A stretch of 25,191 nucleotides of DNA, taken from contig CAXKVR010000442.1 of assembly GCA_964058845.1 (NCBI GenBank), forward strand, positions 1 to 25,191, given 5' to 3'. The notes under the pieces are model-generated. The model did not search any database. It was given only the letters and a program-made list of their open reading frames with translations, and was not told the DNA's origin. Positions 1 to 10,224 of the stretch are shown in pieces; within the stretch, counting starts at the first letter, position 1; every line of letters starts with the position of its first letter. Both the position numbers and the translations under genes were made by a program. This DNA is from Carex sylvatica. Its lineage: Eukaryota > Streptophyta > Magnoliopsida > Poales > Cyperaceae.

Positions 1-560
1 ACTTGATAGGTGCCGGGCCTGCCGGCCCAATAAAAAATGGAAGTGTCACAGTAATGGTTTGTACGAAATTAATAGACTGTTTTGTTTCTTTAATTATGCA
101 ACTAAGTTCAATTATGGCCGATAAATAAAATAAATAAACTTTTGGATGATTTTACATGTATTCCAAGCTAGCTGTGCACAATAAAATCTTGTCCCCCACA
201 ACAGAGGCCTACAAATTGACTAATAAGATTGTGTATACAATTTTTTACCAAAAAATATAATAAATATAAACAAAATAATTAAATTGACTTTAGCATCAAT
301 ATATAACCAATATCGCCTGTCATTCATTAACATTAAAACAAAAACAAAAATGTCTGTGGTATATAACTCTAGAAGATCAGATGGGACGTCGTAATAATCT
401 TCTCACAAAGACAAAAAAAAATCAATAACCCAAAATATAGAATTTTTTTATAATTATTTATATTCTTCGAGCTGTTTATTTGACTAAGAATTTGTAATAC
501 TTTTTTTCAACTTTGTAAATTAAGAAATACACTTTTCTATCTGAACGTTGTAGTTTAGCG
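1..560. other. AT-rich non-coding DNA, no gene seen
   Basis: No open frame or recognisable family is visible on either strand. The sequence is AT-rich with poly-A and poly-T runs. The only local structure is a short GC-rich inverted repeat at the left edge (GGGCC at 15-19 and GGCCC at 24-28), which may be the end of something lying outside the window. Confidence 0.5.
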
Positions 561-773
561 GGAAACTAAGTTAGAACCTGAGGCTAGTCGATCATGATCT
601 CTCTCTCTCTGTTTTTTTTTTTTTTCAAATTGACAGTGGCTGTCAATACTGTGGCTAGTCATTAGGAAACTAAGTTAGAACCTGAGGCTAGTCAATCATG
701 ATCTCTCTCTCTCTCTCTCTTTTTTTTTTTTTTTAAGATTGACAGTGGCTGTCAATACTGTGGCTAGTCATTA
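561..773. repeat. 104-bp tandem duplication with internal hairpin
   Basis: Two copies lie head to tail, starting at 561 and 665 with GGAAACTAAG and ending in GTGGCTAGTCATTA. Each copy contains a CT dinucleotide run, a long poly-T tract, and a perfect 8-bp inverted repeat with a 3-nt loop: ATTGACAG TGG CTGTCAAT, at 629-647 and 738-756. The copies differ mainly in the lengths of the CT and T runs, as expected from slippage after a recent duplication. No coding potential is seen. Confidence 0.85.
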
Positions 774-1560
774 TCAATGGCCAGTAATTGCAAACCTGCC
801 AATAGAGCTAATTTTGGTTGATTTTGTTTGATTGTTGCATTAAAGAATTCATTGGAAGTTGCAAGGAAGATATTTATGAGTTCCATAAAAATTAAAAAAC
901 TTCATTTCAAAGAAATTCATTTAGGTTTTCGTTTCAACAAATGTGTTCTGTGATTTAAATTATTAGAATGAAGGAAAAAAGTTTAAGGAGGTTGATATGA
1001 TAACATGAGATCCTTTTATTTTAGAGGATGGTTAAAGAAGTCAATAACCCAAAACTACTTTGTGAGGCCAATAATTCCTGCAACAATGAACAAAAAAGAT
1101 AACATGAAATGGTCTTATGTTAATCTTTTTACTGTTCAACAATCATAAATATAAATATCATGTTTTTATTCTACAAAAACCTTAACCGAGTAATTCTTCT
1201 ATTTCTTCTTTTAAAACAAGGAGATGGATGCATATATCACCGTACTCCGACTCAAAACTGTAACTTCTTGTTTTCGGAGTGAATATAAATGAAAATAATA
1301 ACCTTTCTCAATGATAATTAGGACCTGTTTAGTAAGATGAGAATTTTGTGGGAATGAGAATTTTAATTTGTCAAAATTAAAGTCATTTAACCTATGAATT
1401 TTTTTTTAAATATTGGTGTTCGGCAAATACATGAAAAATTTGTTAGGATGTTAGTTTGTTTATGTAATACTACAATTAAACTATATTAAGTGTATTAATA
1501 CTAATAATTGATTATGATCAATATAATTGTATATATCATATTTTTAAGAAGTTTAAATTA
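774..1560. other. AT-rich non-coding DNA, no gene seen
   Basis: There is no credible open frame. Near 1320-1360 the sequence GGACCTGTTTAGTAAGATGAG resembles the left end of a common class of plant hAT-type MITEs, which begin with GGCCTGTTTGG. I find no matching right end, so the resemblance is not enough to call an element. Confidence 0.4.
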
Positions 1561-1798
1561 GTGAATTGACTATACAATGCAAAGTGATATCAGAGTGAAT
1601 TGACCGCACATTGCAAAATGATAAATGAGTGAATTGATCACACACTGAAAAGTGATATTAAAGTAAATTGACCACACACTACAAAGTGATAAATGAGTGA
1701 ACTGATTATACATTGCAAAGTGATAAATGAGTGAACTGATCACACACTGAAAAGTAATATCATAATTGACCATACACTACAGATTGACAAAGGAGTGA
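1561..1798. repeat. 34-bp tandem repeat array, about 7 units
   Basis: Units start with GTGAATTGA or a near variant at 1561, 1595, 1629, 1663, 1697 and 1731, so the spacing is exactly 34 bp. A seventh, slightly shortened unit follows near 1764. Two unit types tend to alternate: one with CACACACTGAAAAGTGATAT and one with TACATTGCAAAGTGATAAAT. This suggests a 68-bp dimer that was copied. A minus-strand open frame across the array is a by-product of the repeat. Confidence 0.9.
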
Positions 1799-2456
1799 TC
1801 ATGACTACTTTCATTTAAAAAAAAAATCTAAATTATTTATATATAGAGCTATTGCAGCAAATACTTCTTCACATCTTTTATAGCAAAACAATGGATCATC
1901 CTCTTCAATGAAAAATGAATAATGAGAATGAGGATTATACAAATCTCATCATGCCACATATAAAGAGAAATATGATGGAACCAACCCCATACTATACTTC
2001 AATCCTAACTGGAATGACGTATGTCGATAAAGTCTTAGATGGTCATGAGTGTCATTGTAAGTAAGAATTTTGTTTTTCGTGCATTTGTCAAGCTGTAAGA
2101 GTTGCTCTTTAAAGAACAAGTTGCAATGTTCTTATACACATTTGCTAAAAATGTAAACAATCACACTATGCAATAACGATTCCAACAGTCGAGTACATGA
2201 TACAGTAAGCCATTACTTCTATATTGTAATTAAGGCTATTACTCGACTATCTGCAGAAATCATAATGCCCACTCGACTTCATAAGCCTCAACTTATCCAA
2301 TCGAGAATAATATTTAATATTTTTCTTGATCTTGTACTTTAATTTTTGTTTAGCGGTAGACCTTGAGTATTAAGCAAAATGATATTATTTTCAATTTATA
2401 TTTGTTTATTGAAATTTAGGTTTTTAATAGAAATGCCAAAAGCTGGCTGCTTGTGA
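1799..2456. other. AT-rich non-coding DNA, no gene seen
   Basis: No coding region or RNA gene is recognised. There is a short separated inverted repeat, GTCGAGTA near 2190 and TACTCGAC near 2242, of uncertain meaning. Confidence 0.4.
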
Positions 2457-2465
2457 TACTATAAA
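2457..2465. repeat. Left target-site duplication of the MULE
   Basis: TACTATAAA lies directly left of the inverted repeat. The right partner at 5868-5876 is CACTATAAA, so 8 of 9 bases match. A 9-bp duplication is the usual signature of Mutator-type insertion. Confidence 0.85.
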
Positions 2466-2790
2466 GAATTTTTTCATAAACCATAATTAATAAATGAAAA
2501 TTTACTAAACCAGTATGATTACTTTTTTTTTTTTAAAAACCATAAAGACTGAATTGACAATTTGGTCTCCCTATTTTTTTTTCCATACCAAATTGGCAAT
2601 TCGGTCTACCCTTTTTTTTTTTTTTTTTACTTTTTTGTGTGGCCGATGCCCGATTGTGTAACAATTTTTTTTGTCCAGACCGAATGGCCATTTTGATCTG
2701 TTAATTTTTTTCCTCTAGACCGAAAGGCTATTTCGGTCTCTTTCTTTTTTTCCTCCAGACCGAAATGGCTATTCGGTCTCCTTATTTTTT
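2466..2790 (+). repeat. MULE left terminal inverted repeat
   Basis: The reverse complement of about 5570-5867 aligns along this arm, with indels in the poly-T spacers. The outer 100 bp are the best conserved. The inner part carries at least four imperfect palindromes of the form GACCGAAnnnGCnATTTCGGTC, separated by poly-T and roughly 50 bp apart (near 2549, 2590, 2679, 2718 and 2758). Confidence 0.85.
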
Positions 2791-3245
2791 TTATATATAT
2801 ATTCTTCTCCCTCCCGACGTCTAATAGAAATCAATTTTTTCTTCTCTATCATTTCCACTATTTTTAGCTAAAAATCAAGCTCCATCAAAATATTGTGTTT
2901 TTACATATCGGTCACTTCATTGTGTTGATAGCTTTCATCTAAAGATTGTAGTAAAAAAAAAAAAAAAATTCAATTACAGTCTACAATTAAAAATTAGTTA
3001 ATAAAATGGCTAAATTTAATCTCTTTGGATGGTATGGATTTGATATGTTAGGTTTTACAATGTCTATGAGTTTTGTTTACAATTTGTATGTAGAAGTGTT
3101 AAAGTATGGATTTGATTACTCTGTAAAATTGCGAAATACAAAATTTTAGTATCTTTTTATTTGTTTCTTTTGATATGTTTATGATTTACATAGTCTTAAA
3201 ATTAAAAATGATATCGATGATTGATTGTTAAATTTTCTTCAGATA

Positions 3246-4361
3246 ATGTCTGAAGTAATAATAAATATTTATCATAGACGTAAAATTTCAGACGCACCGA
3301 CCTGCACATTTTTTGTTACTAACTTAACAAGTTTTGATGAGCTAAGAAAACACATATATATTGGCATTCGTTTGCTCCCTAGCCAGTTCGATCTGACAAT
3401 CAGGGCTCGTTTGAACACGGTACCACGTGACTCAGTAGAAAAATACCAGTTATTTAACATAGACCACGAAGACATATGACACATGGTGCTTGGACATGCC
3501 ACTAAGGTACTGAATTGTGAACTTATTGAATTAGTGGTTGAGTCAGGCCAATTATGACCCATATCCGGGTAGTAGTGTACCTGGTAGTAGCAGACATACA
3601 ACGGTGTCTGATTCACCTATATATTTTGATGACCCCGCCGAAATACCGATAATGGATGATATGATAAATCATTTTCACGAGTTGAATAATGATACTAGCT
3701 CAGACACAAACTCTGACCTTGGTGACCGAGTTGTCGGGGAAGATGACATGGCTGAAATAGAGGATCAAATTAGAATACAAGATGTAATGAAGGAGTGAGA
3801 AATGTCTATTCCCTTTATTAATCAAGGATTGCAGCATCCTTTTCTGGCATTTAATGATGATGTGCCGATGTCGTACAAGGATGAAGCATTTTTTGGTTAT
3901 CCACCCAGAATTGATGGTCAATTTTCAGTGGGACATATGTTTGAATCCAAAGCTGATCTTAAATCCCAGTTGGGTGGATTTGCCCTAGATCATAACTTAG
4001 AATTACAACAAACACATACCAATCGTACTGGCTATATTGTTATATGTAAAGCAGAGAGGGGTGTCAATGGAGGTTATAAGCAAAAACTACTGAGACGACA
4101 AATTGGACAATTACAACAAACCCATACGAGCACAATTGTTACAGTATTGCTTGTAAAGTAGACAGTCGTCAGCTAACTGCCAGGATGATTGCAGATATAA
4201 TCAAACCTGGTCTACAGGAGGACCTAGAGATGTCAATTAAAGCATGTCGATTTGCAGTTAGAAATGCATACAAAATGGTTCATCGTACATACAACAAGAT
4301 TTGGAGAGGGAGGAAGTTGGCTAACCTTGCCATTCACCTTGCATTTTTCACTACAATATAA
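3246..4361 (+). pseudogene. MULE transposase pseudogene, N-terminal part only
   Basis: This is the remnant of a Mutator-type transposase, which in a working element binds the inverted repeats and cuts DNA with a DDE catalytic domain. Three frames must be joined to follow it. The first (3246-3535) holds ISDAPTCTFF and QFDLTIRARLN, typical of plant MULE N-termini. The second (3538 to about 4050) is acidic, then holds FSVGHMFESKADLK, the start of the Mutator DNA-binding domain. The third (about 4056-4361) holds EGCQWRL and NPYEHNC, the conserved Cys-Trp and His-Cys pattern ending that domain. Defects are a frame change near 3536, TGA at 3796-3798, a frame change near 4052, and TAA at 4077-4079. 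Similarity stops after RGRKLA, and the frame ends at 4359-4361. The DDE catalytic domain and SWIM zinc finger found in full-length relatives are missing. ATG 3246 is chosen because it follows the possible splice acceptor. Confidence 0.85.
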
Positions 4362-5340
4362 ATAAATACATACAAAAAATATTAATATTAACATTCATTG
4401 TATTACTTTACATTATTCTACAATTACACTACAAAAATCTAAATTACACTGCATGCAACAATTACTGCATAAATTATTTATTTACACTGCATGCAAATAA
4501 ATTACTACATTAATCATTCAATAATTATTACATGCATGTACACTAAAAAACTACATTCACATAAACCATGCATGCATCTACATATAAACCATGCAAATAA
4601 ATAAATCATTTAACAATTACTACATGCATGTACACTAAAAAAAACTACATGCACATAAATAAATAAACAATGCATCTACATAAACCATGCAAAGAAATAA
4701 ATCATTCAACAATCACTACATGCATGTACACTAAAAAAAAACTACATGCACATAAACAATGCATCTACATAAACTATGCATCTACATAAACTATGCAAAT
4801 AAATAAACCATTCAACAATTATTACATGCATCTACACTAAAAAAAAAACTACATGCACACAAACCATGCAAATAAATAAATCATTCAACAATTACTACAT
4901 GCATCTACATAAACCATTTATACTACTAAAAAAATTACACATAACCCATTTATTTATACTACATGCAAATAAATTACTACATAAATAATTTATTTTTACT
5001 ACATGCAAATAAATTACTACATAAACTATTTATTTATACTACAATTACTACATACATTATTTATTTATATCAAACTACATACAAATAAATTACTACATGC
5101 AAATAAATTACTAGATAAACTATTTATTTATACTACAATTACTACATAAACTATTTATACTACTACAACAAATTACACATAAACTATTTTTTTATACTAC
5201 AATTACAACATAAATCATTTATACTACAAAAAATACACATAAACTATTTATACTACAAAAAGAAAAAATTACACATAAATTATTTATTTATACTATAATT
5301 ACTACATAAAATATTTATTCTAACCATTTATTCATAATTT
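4362..5340. repeat. AT-rich degenerate tandem repeat inside the MULE
   Basis: About 980 bp are built from shuffled short words: ACTACATGCA, AAATAAAT, TACATAAACTATTTATT, and ACACTAAAAAAA. Strict periodicity is weak, with local spacings of about 40 to 70 bp. The tract sits where the catalytic half of the transposase gene should be, and no coding trace remains in it. Confidence 0.75.
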
Positions 5341-5569
5341 TGGATTATTTATCAAAAATAAAATAATTAAACAGATACCTAATAAAATTTGTAGATCTAA
5401 AGCTCTTCTTGTTCTCCTTTCAATATTATACAAATCTACATGATTAGACTAAAAATTACACAAACTTTCAGAGTTTAAAAAAAAAATGGATGAAGGAAGA
5501 AAGGAAGAAGAAAATGGGGAAGCCAGAGAAGGGGGAAGAGGCTTGTGGATGGGGATTTGAAAAAAAAAG

Positions 5570-5867
5570 GGACCGAATTCTACTTTCGGTCTGGGTAAAC
5601 TAATTATAGAGGCCGGATTCTACTTTCGGTCTGGTGTAAAATTATTCCAAAACCGAATACTCATTTCAATCTTCATAAAAAAGAGATCTTATGTGGCCGC
5701 AGTTGTCGAAAAGTAAAAAAAAAGGGGTAGACCGAATCGCCAATTCGATTTGAAAAAAAAATGTGGAGACCGAATTGACAATTCGGTCTTTATAGTATTT
5801 GGAAAAACAAAAATCATGCTGATTTAGTAAATTTTTATTTATTAATTATGATTTATGAAAAAAATTC
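5570..5867 (-). repeat. MULE right terminal inverted repeat
   Basis: This is the inverted copy of the left arm. It contains the cleanest palindrome of the set at 5767-5789, with 11-bp perfect arms AGACCGAATTG and CAATTCGGTCT around a single A. Further GACCGAA-type modules lie near 5570, 5610, 5650 and 5731. The arm ends at TTC 5865-5867. Confidence 0.85.
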
Positions 5868-5876
5868 CACTATAAA
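5868..5876. repeat. Right target-site duplication of the MULE
   Basis: CACTATAAA matches the left copy TACTATAAA at 8 of 9 positions. The single T/C difference suggests that the insertion is not very recent. Confidence 0.85.
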
Positions 5877-6659
5877 GGTACAAACTCTTGGGACTGTCTC
5901 CCCTTCTTTGGATCCTTTTTAATTAATTACATGCGCATTGCTACATATAATATTTTTTAGTCACCTCTTTGAAAACAGTATATCAAGTTTGCAATCATGC
6001 ATTTCTTTTTTGTAAAATTTAAATTTGACTGTTCTATGCCGACTAATATTTTTAAAAGTTTTGACTTTATTTATAGGCAAAAATAATACTTGCGCAAGAG
6101 ATTTATTATTGATTTTGCATATTGACTTTAGTAGCTGACAATATTATTTCTTTTAATATACTTCACGAGTGGGATACACTTGGTAGTCTTATGTTTCTTA
6201 TTTCGTCATTATCCTTTCCTTACGAATAAAATTATATAAAATTATTAATAACATGATTTTCCTCTTTAACTCCATAAAAGGTTGAATATTTCCAATGCAA
6301 GGCTTAATTAATGGTAGTTTAGAAGGCAAGGCAGACAACACTAGCGCGGGAAATGTGTCATTTTGTGGAGTTTTATTTTCTCTGATTGCGTTATTTTGAA
6401 AAAAAAAAAAAACATTAGATATATACATGAAATTCATTTTTGATTTTATTAGACCAAGCTCGTTTGAAAAATGGAAATCTTACTTCTATCCTCTCTTTTT
6501 TCTTATAGATTATGGCATATTTACCCATTTAGTTTTATTTTTCTATGGATATTTCACATTTTTGTCATTGTGCAAGTGTGATAGGAAACAGTCGGCCATT
6601 TTTATTAATACCTCAAAAAAAAACTTAATTTTAAAAATACTACTGCTATTGGTTTTTTT
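5877..6659. other. Non-coding DNA, no gene seen
   Basis: The stretch is AT-rich with poly-A and poly-T runs. An open frame starting at 6427 runs for 131 codons into the GC-rich region downstream. It is made of hydrophobic, low-complexity residues with no family resemblance and spans two regions of different composition, so I do not call it a gene. Confidence 0.4.
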
Positions 6660-7100
6660 TTTTTTAAATGCTCTGATCGTCAGGTTCACGGGCGGCTTAA
6701 AAAATACAGCAGACAGCCCCTGCCCGGAGCGGGCCATACCCCTAGAAGACCGCCCCTGCCTAGGACGAGCCACATCCCTACCATACCGCCCCGAGTCTAT
6801 GCACCCTTTAATCCACCCGTGACCCCCTCCCCTCCCTCTCGTTCTCTCTGGTTCCACTCCGCACCAAGAAAAAAAAAGGGCGACGCCCAGCCGCCCACCT
6901 CTCCGCCCCCGCTGTCGTTGCTTCGCCGGTGAGGCCTTTGACTCCGCCGCTGCTCCGCTCATCTCTCTCTCGTTCTCTCCTCTCCCTCGCTCACTCTCTC
7001 TCTCGCTCAGTGCCACCACCGCTGCCACTGCCGTTGTCCTTACTAGCCGCTGCACCGTGCACTGAGCTTCTCTCTCGCTTCTCTCTCTCTTGAATGTAAG
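6660..7100 (+). promoter_or_regulatory. Orphan plant promoter and 5' leader with splice donor
   Basis: The base composition changes sharply here to GC-rich. Positions 6716-6795 carry a 36-bp direct repeat (GCCCCTGCC at 6716 and 6752, GCCCCG at 6788). From 6830 the plus strand is strongly pyrimidine-rich, with many CTCTCT runs and CCGCCGCTGC-like words, as in the 5' leaders of many plant housekeeping genes. The leader ends with TTGAAT followed by GTAAGT at 7096-7101, a consensus 5' splice site. The downstream sequence is T-rich and intron-like. I find no coding exon or matching acceptor before the next transposable element at 7482. This could be the 5' end of a gene that lost its body, a captured gene fragment, or a non-coding transcript. 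Confidence 0.45.
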
Positions 7101-7481
7101 TTTTTTTTTTCCGATTCAATTAGTTCAATTTAAAGTTCGGGTTAGGGTTTATTGGTGAATTAGTTGATTTGTGAATTGTTGAATTCAATTAGAGTTTTTT
7201 TTTAATTGCTTGAATTGGTTGAATTGCATGTGGTAGCGGCTCTAGGATTTATTATTGTCTTTCAATCTCAAAGAGCGAAAAGATGTCTGTTGATGAAGTT
7301 TGTTATTTCTTTTTAGAGAAATTTGGATATATACCCATTACAACTTCCTTAATTAGATATTTATTCATCCAAAATTAAAAATTAGATATTTCTCCATCTA
7401 ACATGATATATTTATTAATATACTCATTTACAAAAAAATTCAATAAAAAATGTAAATCAATATTAATAAAATATTTAAGAG
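7101..7481. other. T-rich intron-like DNA
   Basis: If the splice donor at 7096 is real, this is the start of its intron. It is rich in TTGAATT and AATTAG words and contains GGGTTAGGGTTTATTGG near 7139. It has no open frame of note. Confidence 0.35.
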
Positions 7482-8808
7482 ACTATTTTACCCTTCAAAA
7501 AATACTCAGAGATCAAACCGTTATTTGATTGAATGGTTAGGTCTAACATCCAATACTCACCTACCTCTCAGGATATCAAATGATTAAAGCGCTCTTAATC
7601 TGTCCGCACTTGTCTGTTGTCTTCTCTGTCTCCTCTACCTATGAGTATCTTTTACCGCTCTCATGTATATCAAGTCAATAAATCTATTGAAGATCGGTAC
7701 GTGTCTTAGTACCGGTCTTGGCTTCTTTGGATTCGATTCGTTCAAGAATGAACTTGTACTATACGACGTCTTCTTCTTTGTTTTTTTCGAAGCTCCAACC
7801 AAAATTGACATGTTAATACTTTAACATCATTAGTGTGTCTGTAGAAAATAATAATTATTTGTTTAGCTTGGTTTGGTAAAATACTAGAGCATGGTATTGA
7901 TGCTTTTTTATTCAAAGCAAAGTGTCAATGTAATTTTCATGAAAAGAGGGTAGGTTCATGGTACTGACAAAGTGTCAATACTGGAGCTTCATATTGACTC
8001 TACATATTAGATTTTTCTCTGTTTGTGTATGTGTGTGCTTTTTTTTTCTTGTCATGATTAGTTTACAATAAAATTAAATATTAATACATAGAGTCAATAT
8101 GTTAATTCCATGTTAATTCCAGAGATCAGTATTTTTTTATGAAGTTTTTACAAGCTAAAAGAAAATTCTGACGAGGAATATTTTTAGGCAATAGTTAACG
8201 TTAATCTCTGTTGGTGATTTTGAGAAGTTGAATAAATTTGATCCTTATGTCCGATAAAAATTTCATGCTTAAAACAATAATAAAATATTTAGTTTTATCT
8301 TCATATAAAATAGGAATTTTGTAAGGTCCATTATGTAATTGTTTTCACACAGATCTTGTTAGTCCCTTTCTAGTGGATTTCATTCTCCATTCTTTCTGAA
8401 GCTAAACATTTTCATTATCCTCGTAATTTTCTTCTTCTAGCTTTAGTTAAAAGAAATAAGTCAAATAGATCAATATAGAGTTCATAATACTGCTATTCAC
8501 TTCTCATTTGGATTTAATTTCATAATTAATACTAAGTCCATTCCTGAACGAATCAAATCCAAAGAAGTTAAGACTGGTACCAAGACAGGTACTGATCTTC
8601 AATAGATTTGTTGACTTGATATACAGGCGAGCGGTAAAAGATACTCATAGGTAGAGGAGATAGAGGAGACAATGGACAAGTGCAGAGGGATTAAGAGTGC
8701 TTCGATCATTTGATATCTTGAGAGGCAGGTGAGCATTGGAGGTTAAATCCTAACCATTCAATCAAAGAATGATTTGATCTTTGAGTATTCTTTCAATGGA
8801 AACATAGT
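7482..8808. mobile_element. Non-coding element with long terminal inverted repeats
   Basis: The arm 7482 to about 7762 is matched in inverted orientation by about 8528 to 8808. Matching blocks include AATACTCA(G/A)AGATCAAA, TTTGATTGAATGGTTAGG, CTACCTATGAGTATCTTTTAC and AATCTATTGAAGATC. The arms are about 280 bp and differ at perhaps one base in eight by eye. The centre (7763-8527) is AT-rich with no coding frame. Long arms without genes suggest a non-autonomous Mutator-like or other foldback transposon. I could not find a target duplication; the right boundary merges with the hAT-like end at 8808, which may hide it. Confidence 0.75.
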
Positions 8809-9119
8809 AGGGGTGAAAACGGAGCGGTTACGGAGCGAATAACGCTAATACCATATCCGCATCCGTCGAATAATGAGCGGATACGAATATGGATACGGAT
8901 AGTAAACGAATATCAAAATTTAAAACCAAATCCGTCTTAAATTGATACGAATACTGATAAGCATAAATTATATAACTATTCTATCTTGTTTTTATCATAA
9001 AATAGCTTCAAATATCTTGTACTTTGAATATAAAGTGAATAGAATACACCTAGAATCAAGTTACTGTGGTTGTTTGGCTTTATAATGCAGAAAAAGATGA
9101 AAATTACAGAAAATACTTC

Positions 9120-9460
9120 TCAGTGCGGGTCATCCACCCGCACTCACAGACAATTCACATAAAAAGTCCGAGCCTAATGCGTTTGCATTCAAATTCAGTG
9201 CGGATCATCCCAGTCGCACTCAGGACTTGGCTGATTTTAGAAACTGCACATCACATGCTCCAGTACGGGTCATTCATCCGCACCCAATTACAATGCGGAC
9301 GCTCCAACTTCAATCCAGTGCGGGTCATCCACCCGCACTCACATACAGTGCGGACGCACTCATAGAATTTCACAGGATTTTCCTTCTAAGTTAAATATGG
9401 AAAGCTGAACCAGTGCAGGTCAGTCACCCGCACTCACCCTCAGTGCGAACGCACTGAACC
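9120..9460. promoter_or_regulatory. CpG-rich palindrome cluster in LTR A U3
   Basis: About eight imperfect palindromes of the type AGTGCGG(n)CCGCACT or AGTGCGGACGCACT occur within 340 bp. Examples are near 9121, 9198, 9262, 9315, 9347 and 9440. They lie 150-500 bp upstream of the TATA box, where LTR enhancers usually sit. Their regulatory role is inferred from position only. Confidence 0.6.
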
Positions 9461-9611
9461 CACAGACAGCCAGAATTACACGGTTTCTATTTTTAGCGAG
9501 CTAGGGACGCTTTTTGACAGCTAAATTTGGACACATTAGTCCAGCAAAACAAGGCAAAGATAGCACCCACTAACCCCACCTTCTAGCCTCTAAATTGGGC
9601 ATACTCTTTTG

Positions 9612-9620
9612 CTATATAAG
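9612..9620 (+). promoter_or_regulatory. TATA box of LTR A
   Basis: CTATATAAG lies in front of a CT-rich stretch with a (CT)10-type run at about 9694-9712. The corresponding boxes in the other two LTRs are TATAAAA at 12401 and TATAAAAA at 24925, so position and orientation are conserved. Confidence 0.7.
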
Positions 9621-10224
9621 GGGTTCATTTTCTATTGAAGATCATCTCTCACATCTCACATCTCTCATATCTCTCACGTCCCTCATCTTACAACTCTCTC
9701 TCTCTCTCTCTCACCCCTTGGTGCATGCCAATTTTCATAAAATATAGCGATAAATCTGCAGCCATTCTAGCAGTTTCGAAAGCTTTTCAAGAAAGGAGAA
9801 AAAGGTCCAAGCAAGATTTCGGCAAGATTGAGGTTCTTAATTCAATAAAGGGTGTAACTATTTCTTTATTTCATTCCTTCTTATTTTTGCCAACTTTTGT
9901 AATTGATCTCTCCAAGAGAGAGTAGATCTCTTTCTAGGGGTTTAAGTCAATGCATGAACTTGTTTAATTGTATCTTATTCGGTGATTTGTTTTTATTATG
10001 ATTATTTTATGGGATTTGATGCTAATTTCTGATATTTATAATTTGTGTTAACTACATAATTAGTACTTAAAATTGATGTAGTTCCACTTTGGATTCGAAA
10101 GAACCAAAGAAGTTAGAACGAGAGGAGAGTACCAATTATGAACACAAATACCTTAGATTTTGATTAAGATCTAACCAACTGTGAAATCAAACCGGAACTA
10201 CAGAAATTAGGGTTAGGGACTTGG

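Larger units (their letters stand above)
2466..5867 (+). mobile_element. Mutator-like element (MULE), defective, about 3.4 kb
   Basis: The element is bounded by long inverted repeats: the left end reads GAATTTTTTCATAAA and the right end reads TTTATGAAAAAAATTC. A 9-bp target duplication with one mismatch flanks it (2457-2465 and 5868-5876). Inside, in order, are the left inverted repeat with palindromic modules, a leader with a possible splice acceptor (TTTTCTTCAG near 3233-3242), a broken transposase gene (3246-4361), an AT-rich tandem tract (4362-5340), and the right inverted repeat. Long inverted repeats, a 9-bp duplication and a Mutator-type DNA-binding domain together support the family call. 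The element cannot be autonomous because the DDE catalytic domain is absent and the remaining reading frame is broken. It could have been moved in trans by a complete relative. Confidence 0.9.

Noticed and set aside
1561..1798. CRISPR-like array
   Set aside because: There are no unique spacers; the whole 34-bp unit repeats, and the surrounding DNA is plant-like.
6427..6822. Plus-strand 131-codon open frame with hydrophobic stretches
   Set aside because: The residues reflect T-rich DNA, there is no family resemblance, and it crosses a sharp composition boundary.
6543..7055. Minus-strand Arg/Glu-rich protein of 170 residues
   Set aside because: It is the reverse complement of a CT-rich and GC-rich leader, has low-complexity composition, and runs into unrelated AT-rich DNA.
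9066..9925. Two plus-strand open frames of 99 and 96 codons inside LTR A
   Set aside because: They lie in the U3 palindrome cluster and the CT-rich leader, and equivalent frames are not kept in LTR B and C.
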